NCBI GenBank assembly: GCA_004322135.1
Contig: SCSG01000003.1
Coordinates: 62,001-126,000, forward strand
Origin: Burkholderiaceae bacterium
GTDB lineage: Bacteria; Pseudomonadota; Gammaproteobacteria; Burkholderiales; Burkholderiaceae_B
Direction of reading: 5' to 3'
DNA length: 64,000 nt
In this document: one piece after another, positions 27,338 to 35,264 of the stretch
Numbering within the stretch: position 1 is the stretch's first letter
How the letters are laid out: each line of letters begins with the position of its first letter
Notes under the pieces: model-generated
The model's database searches: none
What the model was told of the DNA's origin: nothing
Seen by the model: the letters and a program-made list of their open reading frames with translations, nothing else
Program-made: the position numbers and the translations under genes

Positions 27338-28267
27338 ATGTCCATACTTGTCATTGCAGAACATGATAATGCCCAACTGAAGGGCGCAACACTCAATGTC
27401 ATTGCCGCGGCGCAGAAAATCGGTGGTGATATTCACGTGCTCGTGGCGGGGGCGGGAGTATCGGCCGTGGCGCAGCAGGCCAGCCAGGCGGCTGGTGTGG
27501 CCAAGGTGCTGGTGGCCGACGCAGCTTCGTTGGCCGATGGACTGGCCGAGAACGTTGCCGCGCAGGTCCTGGCGCTGGCCAAGGATTATGGCCATATTCT
27601 GTTCGCCGCGACTGCCAGCGGCAAGAATGTGGCACCACGAGTGGCTGCCAAGCTTGATGTCGCGCAGGTGTCTGACATTATTTCGGTTGTTTCACCCGAC
27701 ACGTTTACGCGCCCCATTTATGCCGGTAACGCCATCGCAACGGTCCAGTCCGCCGACGCCGTCAAGGTTGTTACGGTGCGTACGACGGGCTTTGATGCCG
27801 TAGCGGCAACAGGAGGGCAGGCACAGGTGCAGGCAGTCGACGCGGTCGCCGATTCGGGTCGTTCGGCCTTCGTAAGCCGTGAAGTGGCTAAAAGCGATCG
27901 CCCCGAGCTGGCTGGCGCCGCGCGGGTCGTGTCTGGTGGGCGCGGTCTGGGCAGCGCCGAGAATTTCAAGCTGCTGGACCCGCTGGCCGACAAGCTGGGC
28001 GCGGCCATTGGCGCGTCGCGTGCCGCAGTGGATGCTGGCTACGCACCCAATGACTGGCAGGTTGGGCAGACCGGCAAGATCGTTGCCCCCCAATTGTATG
28101 TAGCCATTGGCATTTCGGGCGCCATCCAGCATCTGGCGGGCATGAAGGATTCCAAAGTCATTGTTGCCATCAATAAGGATGCTGAGGCCCCCATTTTCGG
28201 GGTAGCCGATTACGGTCTCGTGGCCGACTTGTTCCAGGCAGTTCCAGAGTTGGTTGCCGCGCTGTAG
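27338..28267 (+). CDS. etfA: Electron transfer flavoprotein subunit alpha
   Basis: EtfA binds the redox-active FAD of the heterodimer. The 309-residue protein has the N-terminal ETF fold ([21 protein letters not shown], with the [25 protein letters not shown] segment). The C-terminal FAD-binding half contains [55 protein letters not shown] and [13 protein letters not shown]. It ends 400 bases before the acyl-CoA dehydrogenase. The gap holds a hairpin just after the stop and a terminator-ended structured region. Confidence 0.97.
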   Translation: MSILVIAEHDNAQLKGATLNVIAAAQKIGGDIHVLVAGAGVSAVAQQASQAAGVAKVLVADAASLADGLAENVAAQVLALAKDYGHILFAATASGKNVAPRVAAKLDVAQVSDIISVVSPDTFTRPIYAGNAIATVQSADAVKVVTVRTTGFDAVAATGGQAQVQAVDAVADSGRSAFVSREVAKSDRPELAGAARVVSGGRGLGSAENFKLLDPLADKLGAAIGASRAAVDAGYAPNDWQVGQTGKIVAPQLYVAIGISGAIQHLAGMKDSKVIVAINKDAEAPIFGVADYGLVADLFQAVPELVAAL

Positions 28268-28284
28268 GCGCGTGTGTCTTGTGG

Positions 28285-28311
28285 GATGGGCCTGTGGTAA
28301 ATAGGCCCATC
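28285..28311 (+). terminator. Perfect 9-bp stem-loop just after etfA
   Basis: GATGGGCCT (28285-28293) pairs exactly with AGGCCCATC (28303-28311) around a 9-base loop, starting 18 bases after the etfA stop. There is no T-run, so it is more likely a 3'-end stabiliser or factor-dependent terminator for the etfBA message. Confidence 0.55.
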
Positions 28312-28540
28312 GCCCATCGCTGCCGCCAGAACGATCCTGAGCTTAACGGGTGTTTGGCCAGGTCGCCGTTTTCCATCGCCAGCGTGGACGTCCGCTTCCC
28401 CCGCCGCAAGGTTGCACGCTGCGACAGGATAGTCAGGTTGTTTCGCGCGGACTGCGTGGTTTGTCTGATTGCTTCGTGAGCGACTGATGCGTTCCACGAA
28501 GACACCCCCTGGGTCTCCGCATCCATGGGGTGTTTTTTTA
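28312..28540 (+). ncRNA. Candidate small RNA ending in an intrinsic terminator
   Basis: The 3' half is highly structured: CTTCGTG (28472-28478) pairs with CACGAAG (28495-28501). Immediately after it ACACCCC (28502-28508) pairs with GGGGTGT (28527-28533) and runs into seven Ts (28533-28539). This hairpin-plus-terminator ending is typical of bacterial sRNAs. I could not identify a confident promoter, so the 5' end is a guess set by the upstream etfA hairpin. The alternative is a long structured 3' UTR of etfA. Confidence 0.35.
28502..28540 (+). terminator. Intrinsic terminator
   Basis: A 7-bp stem, ACACCCC (28502-28508) with GGGGTGT (28527-28533), carries an 18-base loop and is followed by an unbroken T-tract (28533-28539). 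It is the strongest intrinsic terminator in the window. It ends either etfBA read-through or a separate small RNA. Confidence 0.85.
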
Positions 28541-28666
28541 TGGCGAAGTTTTCCGTTCGTCTCTGTGAACGTGAAAGTGCGACCTGAAAATTTCACTGTC
28601 GGGCCTTTCGGACTTCTTTGATGTTGGGGTGGTAAAAAGGGGGCGTGGGTCTGAAAGGAGAAAGAA

Positions 28667-30559
28667 ATGACGTTCAGCGTTCCTCTGCGCGATATTTTGT
28701 TTGTTTTGGACGAACTGGCCGATTTACCGGGTGTACTGGCACTGCCGGGGTTTGAGGAAGTATCCAGGGATCTGGTCGTTGCGGTGCTGGAAGAAAATAG
28801 CAAATTCGTCGAGCAGGTGCTGGCGCCGCTTAATCGCGGCGGCGACCAGGAGTCGGCGCAGTGGCATGACGGCGTGGTGACTATGCCCGCTGGCTTTGCG
28901 AAGGCATTTTCCGAGTTTGCCGCGGCGGGTTGGCAGGGTTTGCAGCACGAAACGCGCCGAGGTGGCCAAGGCCTGCCCAAGCTGGTGGCTGCGCCCGCTT
29001 GCGAGAATCTTAACGCTGCCAATCTGTCGTTTTCCCTGTGCCCGTTGTTGACTGACGGTGTCATTGAAGCGCTGGGAACCGTAGGGGGCGTGCAAGAGCA
29101 GGAGACTTTTATTCCGCCGCTGTTGCAGGGACGCTGGACTGGCACCATGAACCTGACCGAACCCCAGGCTGGTTCGGATTTGGCGCGAGTGGCGACCCGT
29201 GCCGTGCGCCACGACGACGGCACGTATCGCCTCAGCGGGCAGAAAATATTTATTACCTACGGCGAACACGACATGGCCGAAAACATCGTGCATCTGGTGT
29301 TGGCACGTACGCCGGAGGCCCCGGCGGGAGTCAAGGGGATTTCGTTATTCATCGTACCCAAGTTTCTGGTTGCGGGGGATGGCGCTTTGGGCGCGCGCAA
29401 TGATGTCTGGTGTGCGTCCATCGAACACAAGCTGGGCATACACGCCAGTCCCACTGCGGTGCTGCTGTATGGAGCGGGTAAAGGCGACGTGGGCGAGGGG
29501 GGGGCGGTCGGGTATCTGGTGGGCCAGGAGAATCACGGCCTGGAATACATGTTCGTCATGATGAATGCGGCGCGCTTTGCCGTCGGGCTGCAGGGGGTTG
29601 CCGTGGCGGAGCGCGCACTTCAGCAGGCGCGGGCGTACGCGGTCGAGCGCGTGCAGGGTCAGGCGCTGGATGACCCTGACCAGTCCGTCGCCATCATTCA
29701 GCATCCTGACGTGCAGCGCATGCTTGCCAGCATGCAAGCCTTGACCGAAGGTGGACGTGCGCTGGCGTATTTTGCCGCCGCCGCCCGCGATAAATCGCAA
29801 CGTCACCCCGATGCGGGCGAAAAGGAGTGGAACAAGGCGCTGTTTGAATATCTAGTGCCTGTCGTGAAGGGCTTCTGCACCGAGAATGCGGTCGAGGTTG
29901 CTTCAACGGGTGTGCAGGTTCATGGAGGCATGGGCTATATCGAAGAGACGGGCGCAGCCCAGCATTTTCGTGATGCGCGCATTTTGCCCATCTATGAAGG
30001 GACTACGGCTATCCAGGCCAACGACTTCCTGGGGCGGAAAACGCTACGCGATGCAGGCAAGGTGGGTACGGAACTGGCAAGCCGCATGCGCGCCACACTG
30101 CTTGAACTGCAAAAGAGTGCGGCTCAGCCTGCGGCAGATGGTATGGCTGGCAGTGTGGGAGCGGCCGGCGTTGTCGGCAAGGCAAGCGTGGCTGGCGGGG
30201 CAGCTTGTGATCAGTTGGCGGTAATTGCCCGTTGTTTTGAACCGGCCTTGCTGGCGTATGAGCAGTCGTTGAAGTTCGTGCTGTCGGCCGCCGCCCACAA
30301 GGATTTCAGGACGGCGTTTTTTGACAGTGTCCCTTATCTGATGCTTGTGGGGGTTGTCCTGGCGGGTTGGCAGATGGCTCGTGCTGCATTGGCGTGCCAA
30401 CGTATCGTGGCTGAGGATTCGGATGCGTTTTACGTGCACAAGCTTGCAACCAGCACGTTCTACGCATCCCATATATTGCCGCGTGCGCTGGCACTGCAAG
30501 CTGAAATTCTTGAGGGAGCCGCAGCAGGCCGTGCTGCCGCCGCGGTGTGTGAAAAATGA
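28667..30559 (+). CDS. Acyl-CoA dehydrogenase, large DmdC-like type
   Basis: This FAD enzyme introduces a double bond into acyl-CoA and passes electrons to ETF, encoded just upstream. At 630 residues it belongs to the long subgroup (about 600 residues) that includes 3-methylmercaptopropionyl-CoA dehydrogenase DmdC. Visible blocks are GTMNLTEPQAGSDLARV (FAD and substrate loop), YRLSGQKIFITYGEHD, EHKLGIHASPTA, VQVHGGMGYIEETGAAQHFRDARI and IYEGTTAIQANDFLGRK. A helical C-terminal extension starts around residue 470, and an alanine/glycine-rich linker lies at about 490-510. The start has an AAAGGAGAAAG site. The true acyl substrate cannot be told from sequence alone. Confidence 0.92.
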   Translation: MTFSVPLRDILFVLDELADLPGVLALPGFEEVSRDLVVAVLEENSKFVEQVLAPLNRGGDQESAQWHDGVVTMPAGFAKAFSEFAAAGWQGLQHETRRGGQGLPKLVAAPACENLNAANLSFSLCPLLTDGVIEALGTVGGVQEQETFIPPLLQGRWTGTMNLTEPQAGSDLARVATRAVRHDDGTYRLSGQKIFITYGEHDMAENIVHLVLARTPEAPAGVKGISLFIVPKFLVAGDGALGARNDVWCASIEHKLGIHASPTAVLLYGAGKGDVGEGGAVGYLVGQENHGLEYMFVMMNAARFAVGLQGVAVAERALQQARAYAVERVQGQALDDPDQSVAIIQHPDVQRMLASMQALTEGGRALAYFAAAARDKSQRHPDAGEKEWNKALFEYLVPVVKGFCTENAVEVASTGVQVHGGMGYIEETGAAQHFRDARILPIYEGTTAIQANDFLGRKTLRDAGKVGTELASRMRATLLELQKSAAQPAADGMAGSVGAAGVVGKASVAGGAACDQLAVIARCFEPALLAYEQSLKFVLSAAAHKDFRTAFFDSVPYLMLVGVVLAGWQMARAALACQRIVAEDSDAFYVHKLATSTFYASHILPRALALQAEILEGAAAGRAAAAVCEK

Positions 30560-30643
30560 CTTCATGGGGCAGAAAAGTGCTTAGGGGGCAGGGTGTGTCG
30601 GGCATCCGCCGCGGTATATCGAAAGTGTGTTGTAAAAAAGAGC

Positions 30644-30672
30644 TTGCAATGTTAACTGTAATTTTGTACAGT
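30644..30672 (+). promoter_or_regulatory. Putative sigma-70 promoter overlapping a LexA box
   Basis: TTGCAA (30644-30649) and TACAGT (30667-30672) are separated by 17 bases, each matching the -35 and -10 consensus at four of six positions. The first LexA box lies across the spacer and -10, so LexA binding would block RNA polymerase. The predicted start is near 30679, which puts the second LexA box just downstream of the start. Confidence 0.6.
30656..30671. promoter_or_regulatory. LexA (SOS) box 1
   Basis: CTGTAATTTTGTACAG matches the LexA consensus CTGT-N8-ACAG at all eight fixed bases. The dyad extends outward to TTAACTGT and ACAGTTAA (30652-30675). It sits in an AT-rich non-coding stretch ahead of a 57-codon gene. 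Confidence 0.85.
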
Positions 30673-30687
30673 TAATTTGTGAAGCAG

Positions 30688-30703
30688 CTGTTAATAAATA
30701 CAG
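30688..30703. promoter_or_regulatory. LexA (SOS) box 2
   Basis: CTGTTAATAAATACAG is a second perfect CTGT-N8-ACAG site. Its centre is 32 bp from that of box 1, about three helical turns, so two LexA dimers could bind on the same face. Tandem boxes are typical of tightly repressed SOS genes. Confidence 0.85.
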
Positions 30704-30770
30704 TAATTCAAAAGCGGCATTCAACGTGGCACTTAAGGTTGCTTCATCCGTAATGCCAGGTTTTCACGTC

Positions 30771-30801
30771 AAGCCGGCCTCAGTTCGGGGCGGCTTTCCT
30801 T
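30771..30801 (+). promoter_or_regulatory. Terminator-like hairpin in the leader of the SOS-linked small gene
   Basis: AAGCCG (30771-30776) pairs with CGGCTT (30791-30796), continued inside by CC/GG pairs across one G-G mismatch. It is followed by a TTTCCTT tail. It lies between the predicted transcription start and the small ORF, so it could attenuate the message or end a short SOS-induced RNA of about 120 bases. Confidence 0.4.
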
Positions 30802-30841
30802 GAACAACATTGCTTGAACCCATTATCACCCGAGGCCCTTT

Positions 30842-31015
30842 ATGTCCACCAAATCCCGTCAAGCTTCCAGCAAACGTCCAGTTTCGACCGCAGCCAAGGA
30901 AAAGGCCAGGCGCTCGCTTACGTTCGGTGCCAAGGCCACCGACATCTGCCTGGTAGTTGTCTGGGGCGCCATGATCCCCGGTTTAATGTGGCTGGGCGCA
31001 GCCGGTGGCTTTTAA
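30842..31015 (+). CDS. 57-residue single-span membrane peptide under tandem LexA boxes
   Basis: This small gene has a GAGG site 6 bases before ATG 30842 and ends at TAA 31013-31015. The first 27 residues are hydrophilic and strongly basic (MSTKSRQASSKRPVSTAAKE then KARRSLTFG). Residues about 34-53 (DICLVVVWGAMIPGLMWLG) form one hydrophobic helix, predicted N-in across the inner membrane. I do not recognise a family. The size, basic N-terminus, single span and SOS promoter resemble, in general design only, LexA-controlled peptides such as TisB of E. coli or the division inhibitor SidA of Caulobacter. A role in SOS cell-cycle arrest or membrane depolarisation is inference. The long leader (about 160 bases) suggests extra post-transcriptional control. 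Confidence 0.75.
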   Translation: MSTKSRQASSKRPVSTAAKEKARRSLTFGAKATDICLVVVWGAMIPGLMWLGAAGGF

Positions 31016-31199
31016 ATAACGCTTTTTTCGTATATACTTACCAGCTTTGCAATGACATCCTCTGGCGGCAAGCCAACAATAGCTTTTTGCTCTTTGTCAG
31101 GTGCTTTTGCGTGCGGGTTTACCCATGTGGTTCATCCATATATTTCGCACAAGTGCCTGCCCTAATATTTGCCGTGTCACGATGCCTATGGAGCCCAGC

Positions 31200-31592
31200 A
31201 TGGATCTTATCGCCCTTCTTGAACAAGAAGAAATCGCCCGCCTTAGCAACGGCCAACCCAAGCCGCAGTTCTCTCCCGGCGATACGGTGGTGGTTAATGT
31301 AAATGTCGTTGAAGGTACCCGCAAGCGGGTGCAGGCCTACGAGGGCGTGGTCATTGCCAAACGTAATCGTGGCTTGAATTCTTCGTTTATCGTTCGCAAG
31401 ATTTCGTCCGGCGAAGCCGTCGAGCGCACGTTCCAGTTGTATTCCACACAAATCGAATCCATTGAAGTCAAGCGTCGCGGCGCGGTGCGTCGTGCTAAAC
31501 TTTATTATCTGCGTGGCCGTTCGGGTAAAGCTGCTCGCATTAAGGAAAAGCTGGTTCGCAAGTCAGACAAGGCGCAGGCGGCCGCGGAATAA
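31200..31592 (+). CDS. rplS: 50S ribosomal protein L19
   Basis: L19 sits at the 30S-50S interface. The 130-residue protein is unmistakable: [40 protein letters not shown] and [25 protein letters not shown]-type sequence at the end, followed by a short lysine/alanine tail. ATG 31200 has a TGGAG site 6 bases upstream; a longer in-frame reading from 31101 lacks homology. In most proteobacteria rplS closes an rpsP-rimM-trmD-rplS operon, but none of the other three genes is upstream here. It must have its own promoter in 31016-31199, where TATACT (31033-31038) is a candidate -10. Confidence 0.97.
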   Translation: MDLIALLEQEEIARLSNGQPKPQFSPGDTVVVNVNVVEGTRKRVQAYEGVVIAKRNRGLNSSFIVRKISSGEAVERTFQLYSTQIESIEVKRRGAVRRAKLYYLRGRSGKAARIKEKLVRKSDKAQAAAE

Positions 31593-31619
31593 TTCGTGGT
31601 GTAGCCGGTGCAAACCAGT

Positions 31620-31650
31620 AAAGGCATCCGAGCGGTGCCTTTGGTTTTTT
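31620..31650 (+). terminator. Intrinsic terminator of rplS
   Basis: AAAGGCA (31620-31626) pairs with TGCCTTT (31636-31642) around a 9-base loop and is followed by GG and six Ts (31645-31650). It lies 28 bases after the rplS stop and just before the Nudix gene. Confidence 0.8.
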
Positions 31651-31657
31651 GGGTTCT

Positions 31658-32392
31658 ATGTCGTCAAGCATATTAAATCCTTCTGTCAAAAAGCGGATTG
31701 CCGTGGTTCCTGGCTTTGACCCTCGAACCCAGCCTCTTGTGCCTTCCGGTGTTTTGCGGCCATTAAGCTCTGAAGCCCTGCAGCTGGATTTCATCAGTCA
31801 CGCGTTCAAAAGCCACGTCAAGTGGGAAGTCGAGCCGGTATTTACGGCAGCGTTTCATGTCGACGAACTGCGGCTGGAAAACATTGTGCGTGCCGCAGTC
31901 TTCTTTCCTCTCGTACAGCGGGCCGACGGGTTGCATGTCATTTTTACGCGACGGGCCTCGCATTTATACGATCATGCCGGCCAGATCAGTTTTCCTGGCG
32001 GACGCATTGAAGTCACTGATGCCGACGCCGTGGCCGCTGCCTTGCGCGAAACGCAGGAAGAAATTGGCATCGAGCCAAAATATATCCAGCTCATCGGCAC
32101 TCAACCCAGTTTTCTCACATCCACGCGCTTCACCATGAAGCCCGTCATCGGCTATGTGCGTCAGGGTTTCAGTATTCACCACAATGATTCCGAGGTCGCC
32201 GAGGTTTTCGAGGTTCCGCTGGCGTTCCTGATGGACCCGGCTCATCATCAATTGCGTCGCGCCGAACTTCCGGGCGGTGGGCACCGCTACTATTTTTCCA
32301 TGACATGGGAAGCGCACTTCATATGGGGTGCAACGGCAGCGCTCGTACGCAATTTCTATCATTATCTGGCTGCGGCACAGTCCGAGCTCTAA
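31658..32392 (+). CDS. Nudix hydrolase, CoA pyrophosphatase type
   Basis: This 244-residue Nudix protein probably hydrolyses coenzyme A or acyl-CoA to phosphopantetheine and 3',5'-ADP. The Nudix box reads G-G-R-I-E followed by AAALRETQEEIGI. Just before it is the CoA-subfamily (UPF0035) motif, RRASHLYDHAGQISFPGG. An N-terminal region of about 75 residues precedes the Nudix fold. ATG 31658 lies directly after the rplS terminator; an in-frame TTG three codons earlier falls within the terminator. It is convergent with rsgA, with 18 bases between the stops and no clear terminator. Confidence 0.88.
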   Translation: MSSSILNPSVKKRIAVVPGFDPRTQPLVPSGVLRPLSSEALQLDFISHAFKSHVKWEVEPVFTAAFHVDELRLENIVRAAVFFPLVQRADGLHVIFTRRASHLYDHAGQISFPGGRIEVTDADAVAAALRETQEEIGIEPKYIQLIGTQPSFLTSTRFTMKPVIGYVRQGFSIHHNDSEVAEVFEVPLAFLMDPAHHQLRRAELPGGGHRYYFSMTWEAHFIWGATAALVRNFYHYLAAAQSEL

Positions 32393-32410
32393 CGCGGGTG
32401 TCCTGTCTGG

Positions 32411-33301
32411 TCAGGTCCGGCTTTCTTCCAGCAGCCGCGCGTACAGGTTGTGACGCGCCCGGGTAATGTCGCCGGCCTCCATGGCCGCAAGTATGCGGCA
32501 GCCCGGCTCGTGCAGATGGGTGCAATTGTAGAAGCGACATTGCCCCAGCAGGCGGACAAATTCAGGAAAGCCCCGCTCGATTTCTCCAGGGCTTAGGTGA
32601 TTCAGCCCGAAATTCTGAAAGCCTGGAGAGTCAATAATATTGCCGCCTGCCGGCAAGTGGTACAAACGTGTACTCGTTGTCGTGTGTTTGCCCGCGTCCA
32701 GTGCAGTAGAGTGTGTTTGCGTGAAGGCGTTGGTGCCGGGCACGAGGATATTCAGCAATGTCGACTTGCCCATGCCGCTTTGACCCAGCAAAAGGCTGGT
32801 TCGGCCTCGCAGCAGCGGTAGTAGCCGGGTGTTGACGTGCTCGGCGTCGAGTGCGCTTAGCTCCACAATGGTCAGACCCAGGCGGCGCAGTTGCTGGACA
32901 CGAGCCTGGGCTTCGGGGAGGGCGGCGACAAGGTCTGTCTTGTTAAGGACAATGATGGGTTGAATGTTGGCGCTGCTGGCGGCAACCAGCGCACGTCCAA
33001 TGAGTTCGTCCGAAAAGGCAGGTTCCACGGCCACCACGATCAACAGCAAGTCGATATTGGCGGCAAATAGCTTAGTGCGCATGTGGTCGGAGCGATACAG
33101 CAGATTGCGCCGTTCCAGCTGTTGTGTGATAACCCCGTCGTCCGTACCCTGTGGGGCGATGATGACGTTGTCGCCGACCGCCGCGCCCGCTTTTTTTCCG
33201 CGCGGAAAGCATTTTCGCACGCTGCCGTCCGCCAGTTCCACCATGTAATGCCGCCCATGTGACGCGATGATTCGCCCTTGTAGCGCAGCGCTATGAGGCA
33301 T
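32411..33301 (-). CDS. rsgA: Small-subunit ribosome biogenesis GTPase
   Basis: RsgA is a circularly permuted GTPase that checks late 30S maturation. The 296-residue protein has an N-terminal OB domain (GRIIASHGRHYMVEL). The permuted G motifs come in the order IVLNKTDL (G4), GQSGMGKSTLLN (G1), TTSTRLYHLP (G2 area) and IDSPGFQNF (G3). The C-terminal zinc domain is seen as CRFYNCTHLHEPGC. Its start overlaps the stop of the upstream M48 peptidase gene by 11 bases, so the two are coupled. Confidence 0.95.
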   Translation of the reverse strand: MPHSAALQGRIIASHGRHYMVELADGSVRKCFPRGKKAGAAVGDNVIIAPQGTDDGVITQQLERRNLLYRSDHMRTKLFAANIDLLLIVVAVEPAFSDELIGRALVAASSANIQPIIVLNKTDLVAALPEAQARVQQLRRLGLTIVELSALDAEHVNTRLLPLLRGRTSLLLGQSGMGKSTLLNILVPGTNAFTQTHSTALDAGKHTTTSTRLYHLPAGGNIIDSPGFQNFGLNHLSPGEIERGFPEFVRLLGQCRFYNCTHLHEPGCRILAAMEAGDITRARHNLYARLLEESRT

Positions 33302-34541
33302 GCTTTTTCAGATTCTGAATGCGTATGGTGGCTGGCGGGTGACTGTCGTAATAGGCCGAATGCAGCGGGTCGGGTGTAAGGGTGGCCGCATTGTCGTCGT
33401 ACAGTTTGACCAGGGCGGAAATCAGCGCGTCGGGTGAGCACTGCCGCGCAGCGTAGTTGTCCGCGGCAAACTCGTCGCGACGTGAAAGCCACGCGGCCAG
33501 TGGCGTCACCCAGAACGTAAAGATTGGCATGGCTAAAAAAAACAGGATCAGTGCCAACGCATCGTTGGGCCGGCCCAATTGTGGCACCACCCCCAATTCG
33601 GTATAGAACCAGACTTTTTGTGACAGCCAGCCCAACACTATAAAAAACACCAGCGCCAGCACAAAGCTGACAGCCATGCGTTTGAAGACATGCTTGTATT
33701 TGAAGTGGCCCAGTTCATGTGCAAGAACTGCCTCGATTTCGTCGGTGTTCAGGCGGGCAAGCAGCGTGTCAAAGAACACGATGCGTCGCGCCTTGCCAAA
33801 GCCGGTGAAGTACGCGTTGCCGTGCGCCGAACGTTTGGAGCCGTCCATGACGAACAGCCCGTGCAGCGGAAACCCGCAGCGCCGTGTCAGCGCCAGGATG
33901 CGCTCAGTGACTTCGGGATTATCGAGTGGCGTGAACTTATTGAAGAGGGGGGCAATGACGGTGGGGAACAGCCACAGGACAAGGAAGTTGAACGCTACCC
34001 ATATGAGCCACGCCCACCACACCCACGCCGGGCCGGTACTTCCCATGACCCACAACACCAGTGCCGCCAGCGGCACCCCGAGCACAAGCAGCAACAGTAC
34101 CGCTTTGACCGTGTCCGCCCAGAACAGCGCTGGCGTAACGCGGTTAAAGCCAAAGCGCGCTTCCAGCCGGAATTTGCGCCACAGTGTGAAGGGTAGCCCC
34201 ACGAGGCTGACAATAAGCAGCACCATGCCAATGAGCACCAACTGGCGCACGATGTCGTTGCTGATCCAGTGCCCCGCCTGAACATCCAGCATCTGCAGCC
34301 CGCCAAGCAGGGTAAGCGCGACGAGCACGACCGCTTCGACACACGATTCCAGCAGAGAAATCTGTATTTTGGCATGCGTGTAATCGGCGGCACGCTGATG
34401 GCTGGACAGTCCGATGCGGCCGGAGAACTCGGCAGGCACCTGATCGCGGTGCTGCTTTACGTAGCGGATCTGTCGCAGGGACATCCAGCCGCGTACGACA
34501 ATATCAGCGATCAGGAAGGCGATAAACAACGAAGTAAACAT
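33291..34541 (-). CDS. M48 family zinc metallopeptidase (Ste24/CAAX-protease-like), multi-span membrane protein
   Basis: This 416-residue integral membrane protease has several hydrophobic spans before and after the active site. The zinc motif HELGH is in [13 protein letters not shown], and the third ligand is in [13 protein letters not shown]. It also has the Ste24-type start and the [20 protein letters not shown] loop preceding the catalytic site. Bacterial members degrade or process membrane proteins; a prenylated substrate is not expected. It is encoded just upstream of rsgA and diverges from orn with 48 bases between the starts, so the two promoters share that gap. Confidence 0.92.
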   Translation of the reverse strand: MFTSLFIAFLIADIVVRGWMSLRQIRYVKQHRDQVPAEFSGRIGLSSHQRAADYTHAKIQISLLESCVEAVVLVALTLLGGLQMLDVQAGHWISNDIVRQLVLIGMVLLIVSLVGLPFTLWRKFRLEARFGFNRVTPALFWADTVKAVLLLLVLGVPLAALVLWVMGSTGPAWVWWAWLIWVAFNFLVLWLFPTVIAPLFNKFTPLDNPEVTERILALTRRCGFPLHGLFVMDGSKRSAHGNAYFTGFGKARRIVFFDTLLARLNTDEIEAVLAHELGHFKYKHVFKRMAVSFVLALVFFIVLGWLSQKVWFYTELGVVPQLGRPNDALALILFFLAMPIFTFWVTPLAAWLSRRDEFAADNYAARQCSPDALISALVKLYDDNAATLTPDPLHSAYYDSHPPATIRIQNLKKHAS

Positions 34542-34589
34542 GAATGGGCAAGAGAGTGTGCGAAAATCGATGTTTTAGGGGTGAATTAT

Positions 34590-35135
34590 ATGGCGGTAAA
34601 TGATCAGCGTTTGGTTTGGGTTGACCTTGAAATGACCGGGCTGGATCCAGAAAAAGAGCGCATTATCGAAGCTGCGGTTGTTGTAACGGAACCCGACCTG
34701 ACTGTCGTCGCAGAGGGGCCTGTTCTGGTTATACACCAGAGCGACGAATTGCTCGACGCCATGGACAAGTGGAATACGTCCACACACGGCAAAAACGGCC
34801 TGATCGACAAGGTCAAGGCTTCAACCCTTACCGAGGCGCAGGCCGAGACGCAACTGCTGGATTTTCTGAAGCAGTATGTTCCCGCTGGCAAGTCACCGCT
34901 GTGCGGCAACACAATCGGGCAGGATCGGCGCTTCCTCGTCAAGTACATGCCGCGTCTGGAAGCGTTCTTTCATTATCGCAATCTGGATGTCAGCACGCTC
35001 AAAGAGCTGTCGCTGCGCTGGAAGCCCGAAGTCTACAAAAGTTTCGTCAAGAAAAGTCGCCATGAAGCGCTGGCGGATATTTATGAGTCGATTGACGAAC
35101 TCAAGCACTATCGTGAGCACTTTATCAAGCTGTAA
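34590..35135 (+). CDS. orn: Oligoribonuclease
   Basis: Orn removes 2-5 nucleotide RNAs and the c-di-GMP breakdown product pGpG. The 181-residue DEDDh exonuclease shows [20 protein letters not shown] (first Asp and Glu), [27 protein letters not shown] and the last motif [17 protein letters not shown] 34590 gives the standard N-terminus and has an AGGGGTG site nearby; the frame is open far upstream, but into the divergent protease gene. The next gene is a paaG-like isomerase 129 bases downstream. Confidence 0.96.
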   Translation: MAVNDQRLVWVDLEMTGLDPEKERIIEAAVVVTEPDLTVVAEGPVLVIHQSDELLDAMDKWNTSTHGKNGLIDKVKASTLTEAQAETQLLDFLKQYVPAGKSPLCGNTIGQDRRFLVKYMPRLEAFFHYRNLDVSTLKELSLRWKPEVYKSFVKKSRHEALADIYESIDELKHYREHFIKL

Positions 35136-35264
35136 ACGCGGCTGCGGTGTATTGTCGCCGTGCCGCGCAGGACAGACGCGGCCAGTGTCGCGGTCCGGTG
35201 GGTTTTGTTTTGGTGAGCGTCGATGGGCCGAATGCCTGACGCGTTGCGGAATCAGAGGCCGAAT

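Larger units (their letters stand above)
28268..28666. other. 399-base structured intergenic region after etfA
   Basis: This gap contains no credible protein gene. It holds a 9-bp perfect hairpin just after etfA (28285-28311), a 7-bp hairpin (28472-28501) directly followed by a strong intrinsic terminator (28502-28540), and then about 125 bases of leader before the acyl-CoA dehydrogenase, ending in AAAGGAGAAAG. The terminator lies 235 bases beyond the etfA stop, longer than an ordinary 3' UTR, so a small RNA gene between the first hairpin and the terminator is possible. Confidence 0.5.

Noticed and set aside
28210-29223. 337-codon minus-strand frame spanning the etfA-acyl-CoA dehydrogenase gap
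   Set aside because: Its sequence is low in hydrophobic core residues and rich in Ser/Arg/Pro, typical of a shadow frame. It runs through the intrinsic terminator and both flanking real genes.
30560-30655. Reading the LexA boxes as regulating the acyl-CoA dehydrogenase on the left
   Set aside because: That gene is on the plus strand and ends before the boxes, so they cannot form its promoter. The only downstream gene on the correct strand is the small ORF, then rplS.
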